DNA of 64,000 nucleotides from Flavobacterium algicola (GCF_022399565.1 NZ_JAJTUT010000002.1:992001-1056000); one strand, 5' to 3'; shown: positions 16,879-27,165, counted from the first letter of the stretch. Notes: generated by a model from the letters alone, not told the origin. Program-made: numbers and translations.

Positions 16879-18054
16879 TTACTTTGATTTTGATTTCTGT
16901 TTTTTATTTTTAGAGTATTTTTTAGAATACTTTTGTAAAGCCTCCTCATACAAATTCACGTAAAGTGGCAAAATATTTTTGATATCAAATTTCTTTGCGA
17001 CCTCTAATGCGTTTTTCTTAAATTCACATAGAGTATCGTCATCACTCAAGACTTTCAATGCATTTTCTGCCATCTCGTCTATTTCACCAACATCACTTAA
17101 ATAACCAGAAACTCCAGCAAAATTTACCTCCGGCAAACCTCCTGAATTACTAGAAATTACAGGAACTCCCCAAGCCATAGCCTCAAGAGCAGCAAGACCA
17201 AAACTTTCTGTCTCGGATGGTAGTAGGAACAAGTCAGAATAACTTAATATTTTATCAATCTCATTACTGTTACCAAAGAAAATTACTTTGTCTAATATGC
17301 CCAATTCTTGACATAATAATTCCGCTTTCTCCTTCTCTGGGCCATCTCCTACCATCATTAATTTGGCTGGGATTTTTTGTTGTATTTTATCGAAAATTCG
17401 AATAATATCTGGAATCCTTTTGACTTTTCTAAAATTACTAATGTGGGTAATAATTTTTTCACCTTTATCTGCCATTACAGAACGCCTGCATGGTATGTGT
17501 GGGTCTAAAGTGTTTTTGTCTAATTCGATAAAATTTGGAATAACATGAATATCTCTTTTGATATTTAGTAGACGATAAGTATCCTCTTTCAAACTCTGAG
17601 AAACCGAGGTTACAACATCAGATTTGTTAATACTGAAACTTACAGCAGGCTTGTAATAAGGGTGATTCCCCACCAAGGTAATATCAGTACCATGCAAAGT
17701 AGTTACCATTGGAATATGAATTCCTTCATCTTTCAACATTTGTCGCGCCATATAACCCGCATAGGCGTGGGGGATAGCATAATGTACATGTAAGATTTCG
17801 ATATTATATAATTTCACCATATCTACTAGTTTACTTGACAAAGCTAACTCATATGGCTGGTAATGAAATAATGGATATTCGGGAACATTAACTTCGTGAT
17901 AGTGTACATTTGGACTTAATAACGCTAAACGTACCGGTTGACTATACGTGATAAAGTGTACTTCATGGCCCATTCGACCTAACTCTAATCCTAATTCTGT
18001 AGCGACAACACCACTACCTCCAAAGGTTGGGTAACAAACAATTGCAATTCTCAT
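16879..18054 (-). CDS. bshA: N-acetyl-alpha-D-glucosaminyl L-malate synthase
   Basis: A 391-residue GT4 retaining glycosyltransferase that joins UDP-GlcNAc to L-malate, the first step of bacillithiol synthesis. The N-terminus ([18 protein letters not shown]) and [21 protein letters not shown] and VIPNFIEL are BshA hallmarks. The GT4 E-x7-E element ([18 protein letters not shown]) is near 285-300. The last 18 residues are an unusual Lys/Ser/Asn-rich tail. Bacillithiol is the main low-molecular thiol in many Bacteroidetes, and a YtxJ-like bacilliredoxin encoded at 49.7 kb supports it. Co-transcribed with the PrcB-like lipoprotein gene. Confidence 0.93.
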   Translation of the reverse strand: MRIAIVCYPTFGGSGVVATELGLELGRMGHEVHFITYSQPVRLALLSPNVHYHEVNVPEYPLFHYQPYELALSSKLVDMVKLYNIEILHVHYAIPHAYAGYMARQMLKDEGIHIPMVTTLHGTDITLVGNHPYYKPAVSFSINKSDVVTSVSQSLKEDTYRLLNIKRDIHVIPNFIELDKNTLDPHIPCRRSVMADKGEKIITHISNFRKVKRIPDIIRIFDKIQQKIPAKLMMVGDGPEKEKAELLCQELGILDKVIFFGNSNEIDKILSYSDLFLLPSETESFGLAALEAMAWGVPVISSNSGGLPEVNFAGVSGYLSDVGEIDEMAENALKVLSDDDTLCEFKKNALEVAKKFDIKNILPLYVNLYEEALQKYSKKYSKNKKQKSKSK

Positions 18055-18631
18055 CTTTCAATTTAATATATACCGCAAATTAAACAAAAAAGCCACAATA
18101 AAGCGTAAAATTAAGTTAAAACTAAAGCCGTAATAATCGCATTAAAAAACGCTATCATACTGTATGAAACAAATGAAATAAGCGGCACTTTAACTAAGCT
18201 ATTTGATTAAAAAATTTGATTTTTAAACTTCAAATTATTGAATTATCAACTACAAATTGATATTAAATAAAGTAAAGCTACTTCATATCGCTACTCTCCT
18301 ACTCAGGATACGTTTTGTAACGACTATTTAATCATATTATACAAAAATTGCATTTCTACAGAATCAATAATCTATGCCAGTAGAATTTAAAAATTTAAGA
18401 TATAGAATGATAGATTTTAATAATAAAGCAAAAAATATCAGATTTCAATTCTTTAAAACAGCAATTAAACTCTCTTTTTAAATCGAAAAAGTTGTTGGAT
18501 TCTGCCAGTTTTTTTAGTGTTTCCTTTTTTATTTGTATTTTCGAAAAGAAGCAGACTACTAATTATTTTAAATTATTATTGCAATTAATATTGTCTCTCA
18601 ATTATGACATTAAACAATTCTATTTCGCATC
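18055..18631. other. 577-base intergenic region, nothing recognised
   Basis: AT-rich gap between the divergent bshA and mscS-like genes. A TTAATTTG near-match to the -7 box lies about 15-25 bases before bshA. Otherwise no coding frame, RNA fold or repeat could be supported. Confidence 0.6.
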
Positions 18632-19558
18632 ATGAAAAAATATTGCCAACTTTTCCTAAGCATCTTTCTTATAATTTTCTTTATAGTAATCGAACCTGTA
18701 ATTGTTTGGATTGCCGATATAACGGGGATTGATTTGTCATTTCTAATTGGGCAGAAGCACAACTTGATAATAGCTAGTTTCTCATGGTTAATTATAATCT
18801 TGCTCCGTAGATTGAAAACAAACATTTTAAAACGGTACGATATAACCGCCGAAGACAATCTAATTTCAAGAAAATTACATACTCAAATCAACATATTAGA
18901 GAAGGTAGTAATTTTTGTAATCATTCTTATTACAACAGGTCTCATCCTGCTTTCCTTTGATAATATAAGACAAATTGGGATCGGTATTTTTGCTTCGGCA
19001 GGAGTAGCTGGTATTATAATTGGTCTATCTGCCCAAAAGGTAGTTGGCGCTTTGTTAGCTGGAATACAAATTGCCATTACACAGCCTTTCCGAATTGATG
19101 ATGCTGTGCTTGTTGAAAATGAATGGGGTTGGATAGAGGAAATAAATCTGACTTATGTTGTAATTAGAATTTGGGACAAAAGACGCTTGGTACTTCCTTC
19201 AACTTATTTCTTAGAAAAACCTTTTCAAAATTGGACCCGTAACAGTGCTGACATCATTGGCACAATCTTTCTATATACAGACTATACCATCTCGTTTGAA
19301 GAGTTGCGAATTGAGCTTACCCGATTGCTGCTCACTACTGAACTATGGGACAAAAAAGTAAATGTCCTACAAGTCACAGATTCAAAAGAAACTTCTGTAG
19401 AGATAAGAATTTTAGTTAGTGCAAAAAATTCTCCTACAGCTTGGGATCTTAGAGTGTATATTCGTGAAAAAATGATTGAATACATTCAAATCAATTATCC
19501 AGATAGTTTACCAAAAACTAGAATTACATTAAAGCAGGACAACGTTTCACTGATTTAA
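18632..19558 (+). CDS. Small-conductance mechanosensitive channel, MscS family
   Basis: 308 residues. Three hydrophobic helices lie near 5-26, 43-62 and 90-110, and the pore helix TM3 near 112-140 carries the Gly/Ala-rich packing pattern (GIGIFASAGVAGIIIGLSAQ) typical of MscS. The soluble beta domain follows (ITQPFRIDDAVLVENEWGWI, then RRLVLPSTYFLEKPFQNWTR). The channel releases solutes on hypo-osmotic shock. It is monocistronic by context. Confidence 0.9.
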   Translation: MKKYCQLFLSIFLIIFFIVIEPVIVWIADITGIDLSFLIGQKHNLIIASFSWLIIILLRRLKTNILKRYDITAEDNLISRKLHTQINILEKVVIFVIILITTGLILLSFDNIRQIGIGIFASAGVAGIIIGLSAQKVVGALLAGIQIAITQPFRIDDAVLVENEWGWIEEINLTYVVIRIWDKRRLVLPSTYFLEKPFQNWTRNSADIIGTIFLYTDYTISFEELRIELTRLLLTTELWDKKVNVLQVTDSKETSVEIRILVSAKNSPTAWDLRVYIREKMIEYIQINYPDSLPKTRITLKQDNVSLI

Positions 19559-19717
19559 ATGAATACTGCTTATTTTACTAAACTTATGCAGTATCATAGA
19601 AATTAATGCAATAACCATTCGTAATGGACTGCAGCACATATAGAAAGAGATTAATCAAAAAAGTTAGAGCTGTGCTCATATTAATGTTAATTTCTTAGCT
19701 TTTTGTAAAAAAAATTC

Positions 19718-19725
19718 TATTTTTG
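19718..19725 (+). promoter_or_regulatory. -7 box (TATTTTTG) of the acetate transporter gene
   Basis: Perfect TANNTTTG; it includes the upstream in-frame TTG at 19723, so translation must start at the ATG at 19753. A TTG lies 12 bases upstream (19703-19705). Confidence 0.5.
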
Positions 19726-19752
19726 AAAATAACTAACCAAAAAAAAATAGAA

Positions 19753-20310
19753 ATGGAACACAAATTAGCCAATCCGGCACCATTAGGATTAATGGGGTTT
19801 GGGATGACCACAATTTTACTCAACATTCATAATCTGGGTTTATTCCCCATAAGCGCCGTTATTTTATCAATGGGAATATTTTATGGCGGAATTGCACAAA
19901 TTATTGCTGGTATTTTGGCCTTCAAAAGAGAAAAAACTTTCGCCGGCACGGCATTCATTTCATATGGATTTTTTTGGCTTTCATTGGTCGGCATTTTGCT
20001 GCTTCCAGCATTAGGAGTTAAAGCTGCAGAAGAAACTCCCGCATCCTTTTTCGCATGTTATTTGGGAATCTGGGGGATTTTTACTGGATTTATGTGGTGG
20101 GGTACTTGGGGAGGTAGCAAAGTACAACAATTTGTATTTTTGAGTCTTACACTTTTATTTCTTCTATTAACAATCTCTAAAGCTACAGGAAACGACACAG
20201 TAAATGTAATTGCTGGAGGATTAGGAATCATTTGTGGTTCGAGTGCTATTTATTTAGCAATGGCGGAATTACTTGAAGAAGTAAAAAATAAAAGAGTACT
20301 TCCTTATTAA
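19753..20310 (+). CDS. Acetate/succinate transporter, GPR1/FUN34/YaaH (SatP) family
   Basis: A 185-residue inner-membrane protein with six transmembrane helices. It opens with the family signature NPAPLGLMGFGMTT (6-19), the N-P-[AV]-P-[LF]-G-L motif, and has the Gly-rich GGIAQIIAGI in helix 2. Members form hexameric channels or symporters for acetate and succinate. Start chosen at ATG 19753 because the upstream TTG is inside the promoter box. No metabolic partner gene adjoins it. Confidence 0.92.
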   Translation: MEHKLANPAPLGLMGFGMTTILLNIHNLGLFPISAVILSMGIFYGGIAQIIAGILAFKREKTFAGTAFISYGFFWLSLVGILLLPALGVKAAEETPASFFACYLGIWGIFTGFMWWGTWGGSKVQQFVFLSLTLLFLLLTISKATGNDTVNVIAGGLGIICGSSAIYLAMAELLEEVKNKRVLPY

Positions 20311-20602
20311 TTTATTCGAAAAAAATAAGGTAAAATCAATGCATAGTTCAAGCACAATTTAGTTGTTATTGTGCATGAACTATTTAGTAATCAATAAAAA
20401 CTCTATAATTAACATAAGAAATCACTTAAATAAAATGTCCAATCATTCGATCTTCAATATCAAGTTGTATATTGCAGACGATTTATATATCAAAATAAAT
20501 TATAACTTTAAAAACTTACATTTTTCACTGTCATATTATTTTTATTCTATATCTAAACCTACTATTTATAGAGCAACCTACTAAATATTACAAATAAATT
20601 TC

Positions 20603-22342
20603 ATGGATAAAAGTACCCCACTTAATAACTTCAAGAGTATTTATAAATTTAATAAAATTGACAATCTTAGCTTTGGTGTATTTACACTGCAGTATACAAC
20701 AGTTTTAATTTACCTCTTCTACCTAGATCTTACCTATGCCGCTTGGGGAACTATTCCCATAATTTCTTTGTTTATATACTTCTCCTTTTCAAAGCGATTT
20801 AACCTAGCTATAAAATCAATAATGGCAGTTGTAATTATGACAACCTACTATACCTTTTCTTATGTGCTATACGGTAAGTCTCTTAATTTTGTAGTGCTTA
20901 ATTATTTGACACCAATCGTACTACTTACGATGATTCGACATACCAAATTATTATATTATTATTTGTTTATAATAATTGCAATCATTGTCACCACCATTTA
21001 TTATGACTTCTTTGGATTTGACTATGGTAACGAAATACATTTTGAAAGTAGTGTCAATGATCGTTTGTTTTACTTTATATTTTTCATGATATCATTGTTC
21101 CTAATCGTCTTATTAACAGCTAGAACGAGGGGAGTCTCTTATATTATTAATGATTTGAAAAGTAAAAATATAGAGCTAGAAGAATCTCGAATCGAACTTA
21201 AAAAATTACAAGTAAATAAGGAGTCCTTTTTTGCTATTATGAGTCACGAGATTAGAACACCTTTAAACGCCATTAAAGGAATATCCGATATTTTAAAGAA
21301 CAATGTAGAAAGTGATGAAAAGCAGAATCTATTTGAATTAATGGATTACTCTGCCAATCATTTACTAGCATTGGTAAACAATATTTTAGATTTTACAAAA
21401 TTGAATGATGGTGCATTTTCACTGCAGTACTCCGAATTTAATCTGACTAATTCTTTAAATTCACTATTCAAAATGAATGAAAGAGTAGCATTAGAGAAAG
21501 GATTAAAATTTGAAATCGATATCTCAAAGCAGTTACCGAGTCATGTCTATGGCGATAAAAATAGAATTAATCAAATCGTTCTCAACTTGCTAAATAATGC
21601 TATAGAATATACCACCGTTGGGTCGGTAAAAATGCATGTGAGCGGTACATACGCTACCAAAAGTAAGAGCGTATATTTACTTGAGATCAATGTTTCTGAT
21701 ACTGGTAAAGGAATTGATAAGGTGTTAGGCGAAAAGCTTTTTCAAAAGTATGCAACATCCAACACTTCTAAAAACAGTGTCGGATTGGGGTTAACAATAT
21801 CAAAAGGTCTAATTGACCTTATGAACGGAAAGATTGCTTACACATCAATATTAAATCAAGGAACAACTTTTCATATTTCTATTCCGTTGCCAGTGGTGAA
21901 GAACAATGCAGATAATTTAGACAGTCATAGTCTTAATCTAGATGAGATACGTATAAATATATTACTAGTTGATGATAACAAAATTAACATCCTGGTGTTA
22001 CAAAAGCAGTTGACCAACAAATTAAAAAATTGTACTATTACTGTTGCATACAATGGCTTAGAAGCTCTCAATTTAATAATAGAACAGCAATTTGATATTG
22101 TATTAATGGATGTGATCATGCCTGTAATGGATGGTATTACCGCAACTAAACATGTTAGAGAATTGGAAGATAAACAGAAAAGAACCATTCCAATTATAGC
22201 ACTTACAGCTAATGTGGGCGAAAAAGAACTCATCTCCTGTCAAGATGCAGGCATGAATGACTTTGTTACCAAACCTTTTGAAATTAACGCATTGCTGAAG
22301 ATTATCTTTTCAAAGATTAAATTTGATGCAAAGGCAGTTTAA
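20603..22342 (+). CDS. Membrane-bound hybrid histidine kinase/response regulator
   Basis: 579 residues. Five or six hydrophobic helices fill residues 27-172 with no obvious extracellular domain, so the membrane region is itself the likely sensor. A short coil leads to HisKA with His215 (MSHEIRTPLNA), HATPase (NLLNNAIEYT, DTGKGI, VGLGLTIS), and a C-terminal receiver domain with Asp503 (LMDVIMPVMDG) and Lys in KPFE. There is no DNA-binding domain or Hpt, and no partner gene nearby, like the kinase at 10-12 kb. It converges on dsbD, with the 50-base palindrome between them. Confidence 0.9.
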   Translation: MDKSTPLNNFKSIYKFNKIDNLSFGVFTLQYTTVLIYLFYLDLTYAAWGTIPIISLFIYFSFSKRFNLAIKSIMAVVIMTTYYTFSYVLYGKSLNFVVLNYLTPIVLLTMIRHTKLLYYYLFIIIAIIVTTIYYDFFGFDYGNEIHFESSVNDRLFYFIFFMISLFLIVLLTARTRGVSYIINDLKSKNIELEESRIELKKLQVNKESFFAIMSHEIRTPLNAIKGISDILKNNVESDEKQNLFELMDYSANHLLALVNNILDFTKLNDGAFSLQYSEFNLTNSLNSLFKMNERVALEKGLKFEIDISKQLPSHVYGDKNRINQIVLNLLNNAIEYTTVGSVKMHVSGTYATKSKSVYLLEINVSDTGKGIDKVLGEKLFQKYATSNTSKNSVGLGLTISKGLIDLMNGKIAYTSILNQGTTFHISIPLPVVKNNADNLDSHSLNLDEIRINILLVDDNKINILVLQKQLTNKLKNCTITVAYNGLEALNLIIEQQFDIVLMDVIMPVMDGITATKHVRELEDKQKRTIPIIALTANVGEKELISCQDAGMNDFVTKPFEINALLKIIFSKIKFDAKAV

Positions 22343-22413
22343 CACTATATCTAAATTTGACAATTTCCTATCACTATTTCTTTTAAATATACCAATGCAA
22401 TCAAGAACTTGCT

Positions 22414-22463
22414 CATATAAAAAGGCTTCGTTTTAAAATTTTAAAACGAAGCCTTTTTATATG
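22414..22463. terminator. Perfect 50-base palindrome, bidirectional terminator
   Basis: 25 bases from CATATAAAAAGGCTTCG onward are followed by their exact reverse complement ending at 22463. The core GGCTTCGTTTTAAAA/TTTTAAAACGAAGCC with outer A5/T5 runs makes a strong hairpin on either strand, between a rightward kinase gene and the leftward dsbD. Confidence 0.9.
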
Positions 22464-22476
22464 ATGTGAAACAAGA

Positions 22477-24498
22477 TTATTTAAAATTTGCAATACCAAT
22501 AGTCAACCACTTGTGATAACTGGCTGCATCTACATAGCTAATCGTGGGCTGCACTGTATTTAAAATTTCACCTTCTAAGTTTGTTAAAACATAAAGAGGC
22601 TGTGTATTTGTCTTATAACGTGAAATCATAAAATCGGTCCATTTGTCACCAACAGTTTCTATTTCATTTCCTGTAGTTTTAGAAATAGTTTGTTCATTTT
22701 TAGGCAATGCACGTTTATCATCTACATAGAGTGAAATTAAAACCAAATCATTTTTTAAAATCGCTAATATTGCGTCCTCAGACCAAACATTGTTTTCCAT
22801 TTTACGACAGTTAACGCATGCATAGCCCGTAAAGTCCAACAGAATAGGTTTATTAACCGCCTTAGCATAAACTAATCCTTTCTCATAATCTTCAAAAATC
22901 GTCAATCCATGGACTCCTCTCTTTGCACCCTCAGGTAATTCAGTTGTGTCTAACTTATTTGAACCTCCTACTCCATGTGGACTCTCACTATATTCGACTG
23001 GTGGAGGGAAAGCACTGATCAATTTCAATGGAGCACCCCACAAACCTGGAATCATATAAATTGTAAATGTCAACACGATAATACCTAGAACCACTCTACC
23101 GACAGAAATATACGTCAAGGGGCTGTCATGCGGCATTGTTATCTTTCCGAAAAGATAAAATGCCAATACCCCAAATATTGCTATCCAAATTGCTAAGAAT
23201 ACCTCTCTCTCTAATAAATGCAATTGTAAAACTAAATCGGCATTCGATAAAAATTTAAAAGCTAAAGCTAATTCTAAAAATCCTAAAACCACTTTTACCG
23301 TATTCAACCAGCCGCCTGATTTGGGTAAGGATTGTAAAAACCCAGGAAATAAAGCGAAGAACATAAATGGTAAAGCAAGTGCTAGTGAGAAACCAAACAT
23401 GCCTACTATTGGCGCAATTCCACCTTTAGATGCTGCCTCAACTAGCAAGGTACCCACAATGGGACCTGTACAAGAGAAAGAAACAATTGCCAGTGCAAGA
23501 GCCATAAATAAAATCCCAATAAGACCACCACGGTCTGCTTGTGAATCTACCTTGTTGGCCCATGAATTCGGTAGCACAATTTCGAATGCTCCTAAAAAAG
23601 AAACAGCAAAAAACACTAGCAATGCAAAGAAGATTAAATTAAACCATACGTTTGTTGATAACGCGTTTAATGCTCCAGCACCGAATATTGTCGTAACTAC
23701 AAGTCCTAAAACAACATAAATAACAATAATTGAAATTCCGTAAAAAATAGCATTTCTAATTCCTGCTGCTCTTGATTTACTTTGTTTCGTAAAGAAACTA
23801 ACTGTCATAGGAATTAGTGGAAACACACATGGCGTTAAAATAGCCGCAAACCCCGATAAGAAAGCAATAATAAATATAGAAAAAAGACCTTTTTTATCAT
23901 GCGAATTATTTACAGCTATGCTTTCGGTCACTGAATCTTGAACACTTACATCCATCACATTAGCTTCTCCTAAACTTGGCTCTAAAGATTCTGCTGTTGT
24001 AGAATCACCCAATGTTTTTACTTCTACCGGAACAACTACTTCCTTTTCTGAAATCGGAATAGAGAAACTAAATTTTTTCTCTTGATTTATACACACTTCT
24101 TTACAAACTTGATAGTTTAAAATAACTTCAATTCTGCTTAGAGTTGAATTTACCAGTTTGATTTCTTGCTCGATTTCAGCTTTACCTTCAAAAAATGTTT
24201 CATTAACTTCAAAGATATCGTTGAAAACTGTCTTAGTTTTACTCTCTTTGGCTTTACCTATTAGAGTATAATTTCCTTTCTGATCTTTAAATTCAACTTC
24301 AAGAGCTAGCGGACCACCATCTGGTGTGAATTGGGAATACATGTGCCAATCCTTCTCAATAACTGCCTTAAATTTTAAAACATAACTGTTATCATTTTTT
24401 TTCTCTATAGATGTTGTCCATATGGCTGGATCTAAAATTTGCGCATTTGTGTTGACAAAAGCCAACATAGTGATTAATAAAAAGTATATTCTTTTCAT
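22477..24498 (-). CDS. dsbD: Thiol:disulfide interchange protein DsbD family
   Basis: 673 residues with the three-part DsbD design. A signal peptide and N-terminal periplasmic domain carry Cys132/Cys136 (VCKEVC). The eight-helix membrane domain (about 205-490) carries Cys224 (TPCVFPLIP) and Cys343 (SCTGPIVG). The C-terminal thioredoxin domain has Cys561/Cys564 (CVNC). Electrons pass from cytoplasmic thioredoxin to periplasmic disulfides, for cytochrome c maturation or disulfide repair. All six redox cysteines are present. The start overlaps the tilS stop by 4 bases (ATGA), so translation is coupled; it is the last gene of the pabB-tilS-dsbD run. Confidence 0.92.
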   Translation of the reverse strand: MKRIYFLLITMLAFVNTNAQILDPAIWTTSIEKKNDNSYVLKFKAVIEKDWHMYSQFTPDGGPLALEVEFKDQKGNYTLIGKAKESKTKTVFNDIFEVNETFFEGKAEIEQEIKLVNSTLSRIEVILNYQVCKEVCINQEKKFSFSIPISEKEVVVPVEVKTLGDSTTAESLEPSLGEANVMDVSVQDSVTESIAVNNSHDKKGLFSIFIIAFLSGFAAILTPCVFPLIPMTVSFFTKQSKSRAAGIRNAIFYGISIIVIYVVLGLVVTTIFGAGALNALSTNVWFNLIFFALLVFFAVSFLGAFEIVLPNSWANKVDSQADRGGLIGILFMALALAIVSFSCTGPIVGTLLVEAASKGGIAPIVGMFGFSLALALPFMFFALFPGFLQSLPKSGGWLNTVKVVLGFLELALAFKFLSNADLVLQLHLLEREVFLAIWIAIFGVLAFYLFGKITMPHDSPLTYISVGRVVLGIIVLTFTIYMIPGLWGAPLKLISAFPPPVEYSESPHGVGGSNKLDTTELPEGAKRGVHGLTIFEDYEKGLVYAKAVNKPILLDFTGYACVNCRKMENNVWSEDAILAILKNDLVLISLYVDDKRALPKNEQTISKTTGNEIETVGDKWTDFMISRYKTNTQPLYVLTNLEGEILNTVQPTISYVDAASYHKWLTIGIANFK

Positions 24499-25808
24499 GG
24501 TACCAATTGAATATTTAATATGTTTTCTGTGTATTCTTTAACTTTAAAACGTTCGTCTGCTCTTTTCCCTACAATCCAAACAATGGAATCTCCGGACCAT
24601 AATATCCAAGTGTTTTCTTTATCTATTAATGACATTTTTTCATCTTTAAAAAACTTACTTAATTTTTTAGTCTTACCTTCCATACCTAAGGGTTGAAAAA
24701 CGGCGCCTTCATTCCACTTCTTTAATAATAATGGAAATTCTAATCGATCTTCATCAACAAATATACTTTTATTCGAAGGATCAAAAATCTCCTTGACCTT
24801 GGCAATATTCATTTTTAAGGGAATCTTAAGACCTGCCACTCCTTGCTCTATAACATATTCTACTTCCTTGTCAGTAGTGTCAATGGGAGTTAAAATCAAA
24901 CGCTCTCTATCTTTCAACAATCTAAAATCAGACGATAAAATTTGCTTTCCTGACAAACTATCTACCAGGTCATAAATATCATCCCAAGAATTAAATCCAA
25001 AATCCTTTAACCAATGGTATAAATAGGACTTATAATTGGGTAATTTTAATAATTGTACTAGATCAATATAATACACCTCTTCCTCCTGACTTACTACTTG
25101 TTGGTACACCATAGTTGATGCATCTTCTACCATCGCAGAAGCATCTTGCAAATGCGATTGTGTTTTCTGAAAAATCGCCATAAATTGTGGGTTTAGTTCT
25201 TTCAATATCGGAACCAAGTCGTGACGTATTTTATTTCGTAGATACTTATCACATGCATTACTACTGTCTTCCCTCCACTCGATTCCGTTTGATTGAGCGT
25301 AGTTTAAAATATCTTCACGGCTAAACGCCAGTAGAGGGCGCACAATTGCACCATTTTGCTCAGGTATACCCGTAAGACCATCTAATCCTGTTCCTCGGCT
25401 TAAATTTATTAAAAACGTCTCTAAATTATCATCTGCATGATGAGCAGTTAAAATATAATCATATTCTTCTATCTCTAGTAATTCATAAAACCAATTGTAT
25501 CGCAATTCTCTAGCAGCCACTTGTGTCGAAAGCTTGTAATCTCTAGCAAAGGCCGTAGTATCAAATTGGGTTACAAATATTGGAACATCAAATTTACTAG
25601 CGTAGTCTTGAATAAAATTTTGATCTCCAAAACTCTCCAAAGCTCGCAACTGAAAATTACAATGTGCTACTGCAATATCACTATTTACTTTTCGAAACAA
25701 ATCAAGCATGACCATACTATCAAGACCACCGCTTGTAGCTAGCAGCAATTTTTTATTTTCTAGAAATGGGAATTTATCCGCGAGTTGTCTTTTAAAATTT
25801 TCTAACAT
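24495..25808 (-). CDS. tilS: tRNA(Ile)-lysidine synthase
   Basis: A 437-residue N-type ATP pyrophosphatase. The PP-loop SGGLDSMVM is at residues 25-33, followed by HCNFQLR, the TAHHADDNLETFLINLSRG block, and RPLLAFSREDI. The C-terminal substrate-binding part ends near GKRADERFKV. The enzyme attaches lysine to C34 of the AUA-decoding tRNA(Ile), turning its anticodon from Met- to Ile-specific; it is essential. It lies 70 bases downstream of pabB and overlaps dsbD by 4 bases. Confidence 0.95.
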   Translation of the reverse strand: MLENFKRQLADKFPFLENKKLLLATSGGLDSMVMLDLFRKVNSDIAVAHCNFQLRALESFGDQNFIQDYASKFDVPIFVTQFDTTAFARDYKLSTQVAARELRYNWFYELLEIEEYDYILTAHHADDNLETFLINLSRGTGLDGLTGIPEQNGAIVRPLLAFSREDILNYAQSNGIEWREDSSNACDKYLRNKIRHDLVPILKELNPQFMAIFQKTQSHLQDASAMVEDASTMVYQQVVSQEEEVYYIDLVQLLKLPNYKSYLYHWLKDFGFNSWDDIYDLVDSLSGKQILSSDFRLLKDRERLILTPIDTTDKEVEYVIEQGVAGLKIPLKMNIAKVKEIFDPSNKSIFVDEDRLEFPLLLKKWNEGAVFQPLGMEGKTKKLSKFFKDEKMSLIDKENTWILWSGDSIVWIVGKRADERFKVKEYTENILNIQLVP

Positions 25809-25878
25809 TTTATTATTTATTATCGAAAATTACAATCATTTATTAGTCACAAATAAGAAATAAGCGATGAAGATTTAT

Positions 25879-27165
25879 CTACTCTAATACTTCTCGCATC
25901 GCTTTTGCTTTAAGTAGACATTCTTCATATTCATTTTCAGGATCCGACAATGACGTAATAGCGCTACCTACTGAAAAAGAAACATATTTATTTTCTTGAT
26001 TGTACAATATACTTCGTATCACAACATTAAAATCAAAATCTCCGTTGGGAGTAAAATATCCAACAGCACCACTGTACAAACCACGTTTGGTTTCTTCTAA
26101 CTCTTCGATCATTTTCATAGCCGAAATCTTAGGCGCACCAGTCATACTCCCCATAGGAAAACTATTTCTAATCAAATCTACTACAGCATGTTTGCTATCA
26201 AACTTTGAAGTAATAGTTGAAATCATTTGATGCACTTGCATAAAACTTTTTATTTCGCATAAAGCCTTAACTTGTACCGAACCTCGCTGTGCAGTATGTG
26301 ACAAATCATTCCGAACCAAGTCTGTAATCATGATATTTTCAGCACGTTCCTTGGGGTTGTTTTCCAGTTCAAACTTAGATTTTTGATCTGCTATCTTATC
26401 TGAATATCTTTTGGCTGTACCTTTTATGGGTTGCGAAATAATGTCTTCCCCTACTTTTTTTAAATAGCGTTCTGGAGAGGCGCATAACAAATACTGTTTA
26501 TGATTCTTAAAAAAAACAGAAAAAGGCGGTTGTGATATTTCGTTTAATTTTGAAAAAGTTTCTAATGGATTTATCTGAACCTTTTTGGCATAAAATTCCA
26601 TGCAAAAGTTGGCTTCATAAATATTCCCTTTCTGAATGTTTTGCATCAATGTTCCAACCTTGTTCAGATAGTCTGATTTCGAGATTCTTTGTTCTATATG
26701 TAAAACTGTTTTATCGATGTCTGACCAAATTGTTGTATTCTGAATTTCGTCAAAATCACTTTCTAACTCATCATCGCAAAAATTCAAGTACCTTATTTCA
26801 ACAGTATTCCCTTTTATAAAAAATATTCTTTTGGGTTGATAGAAAAATAAATCAGGAAATTCTAATCCATCGAAATTTTTAGACTTTAAATCTTCATTAT
26901 CATTTTTTAAATCATAAGTCAGATAACCGAAAAGCCAATCTCCTGTAGTTTGCTGGTATTGTTTTAAATCTTCGAAGGCATTGTGAAAATCCGTTTTTAT
27001 AGCAGTGAACGCATCAGCAGCAAGTACGCAGTCATAAGTAGCATATTCTTGGGGATAGTCATTACTGTCTAAAAGTGTGATTTCACGAAATTGTTGCGAC
27101 CAGTTCAAAAGTTGTTTCTTGAACAATTTTACGTCTGCAACGGTCTTATTTACTATTAATCTCAA
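25879..27165 (-). CDS. pabB: Aminodeoxychorismate synthase component I (chorismate-binding)
   Basis: 428 residues of the anthranilate/ADC synthase component I family. The motif PIKGTAKR near residue 243 carries the Lys typical of PabB; anthranilate synthases have PIAGT. Also present are NPKERAENIMI(T)DLVRND, SFPMGSMTGAPKISAM and the C-terminal VGSAI. With an amidotransferase (PabA) it turns chorismate into 4-amino-4-deoxychorismate for folate; neither pabA nor pabC is adjacent. First gene of a probable operon with tilS and dsbD, from the promoter at 27186-27216. Confidence 0.9.
   Translation of the reverse strand: MRLIVNKTVADVKLFKKQLLNWSQQFREITLLDSNDYPQEYATYDCVLAADAFTAIKTDFHNAFEDLKQYQQTTGDWLFGYLTYDLKNDNEDLKSKNFDGLEFPDLFFYQPKRIFFIKGNTVEIRYLNFCDDELESDFDEIQNTTIWSDIDKTVLHIEQRISKSDYLNKVGTLMQNIQKGNIYEANFCMEFYAKKVQINPLETFSKLNEISQPPFSVFFKNHKQYLLCASPERYLKKVGEDIISQPIKGTAKRYSDKIADQKSKFELENNPKERAENIMITDLVRNDLSHTAQRGSVQVKALCEIKSFMQVHQMISTITSKFDSKHAVVDLIRNSFPMGSMTGAPKISAMKMIEELEETKRGLYSGAVGYFTPNGDFDFNVVIRSILYNQENKYVSFSVGSAITSLSDPENEYEECLLKAKAMREVLE

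Noticed and set aside
16869..16949. 27-codon extension of the PrcB-like lipoprotein
   Set aside because: It overlaps bshA and precedes a perfect lipoprotein signal, so the start is the signal-peptide Met.
20363..20584. 73-codon frame between the acetate transporter and a kinase gene
   Set aside because: It is Asn/Ile/Tyr-rich, has no promoter box or family sign, and lies in AT-rich intergenic DNA.
25879..27165. Anthranilate synthase TrpE
   Set aside because: The PIKGT motif indicates PabB; TrpE has PIAGT, and no trp gene is adjacent.
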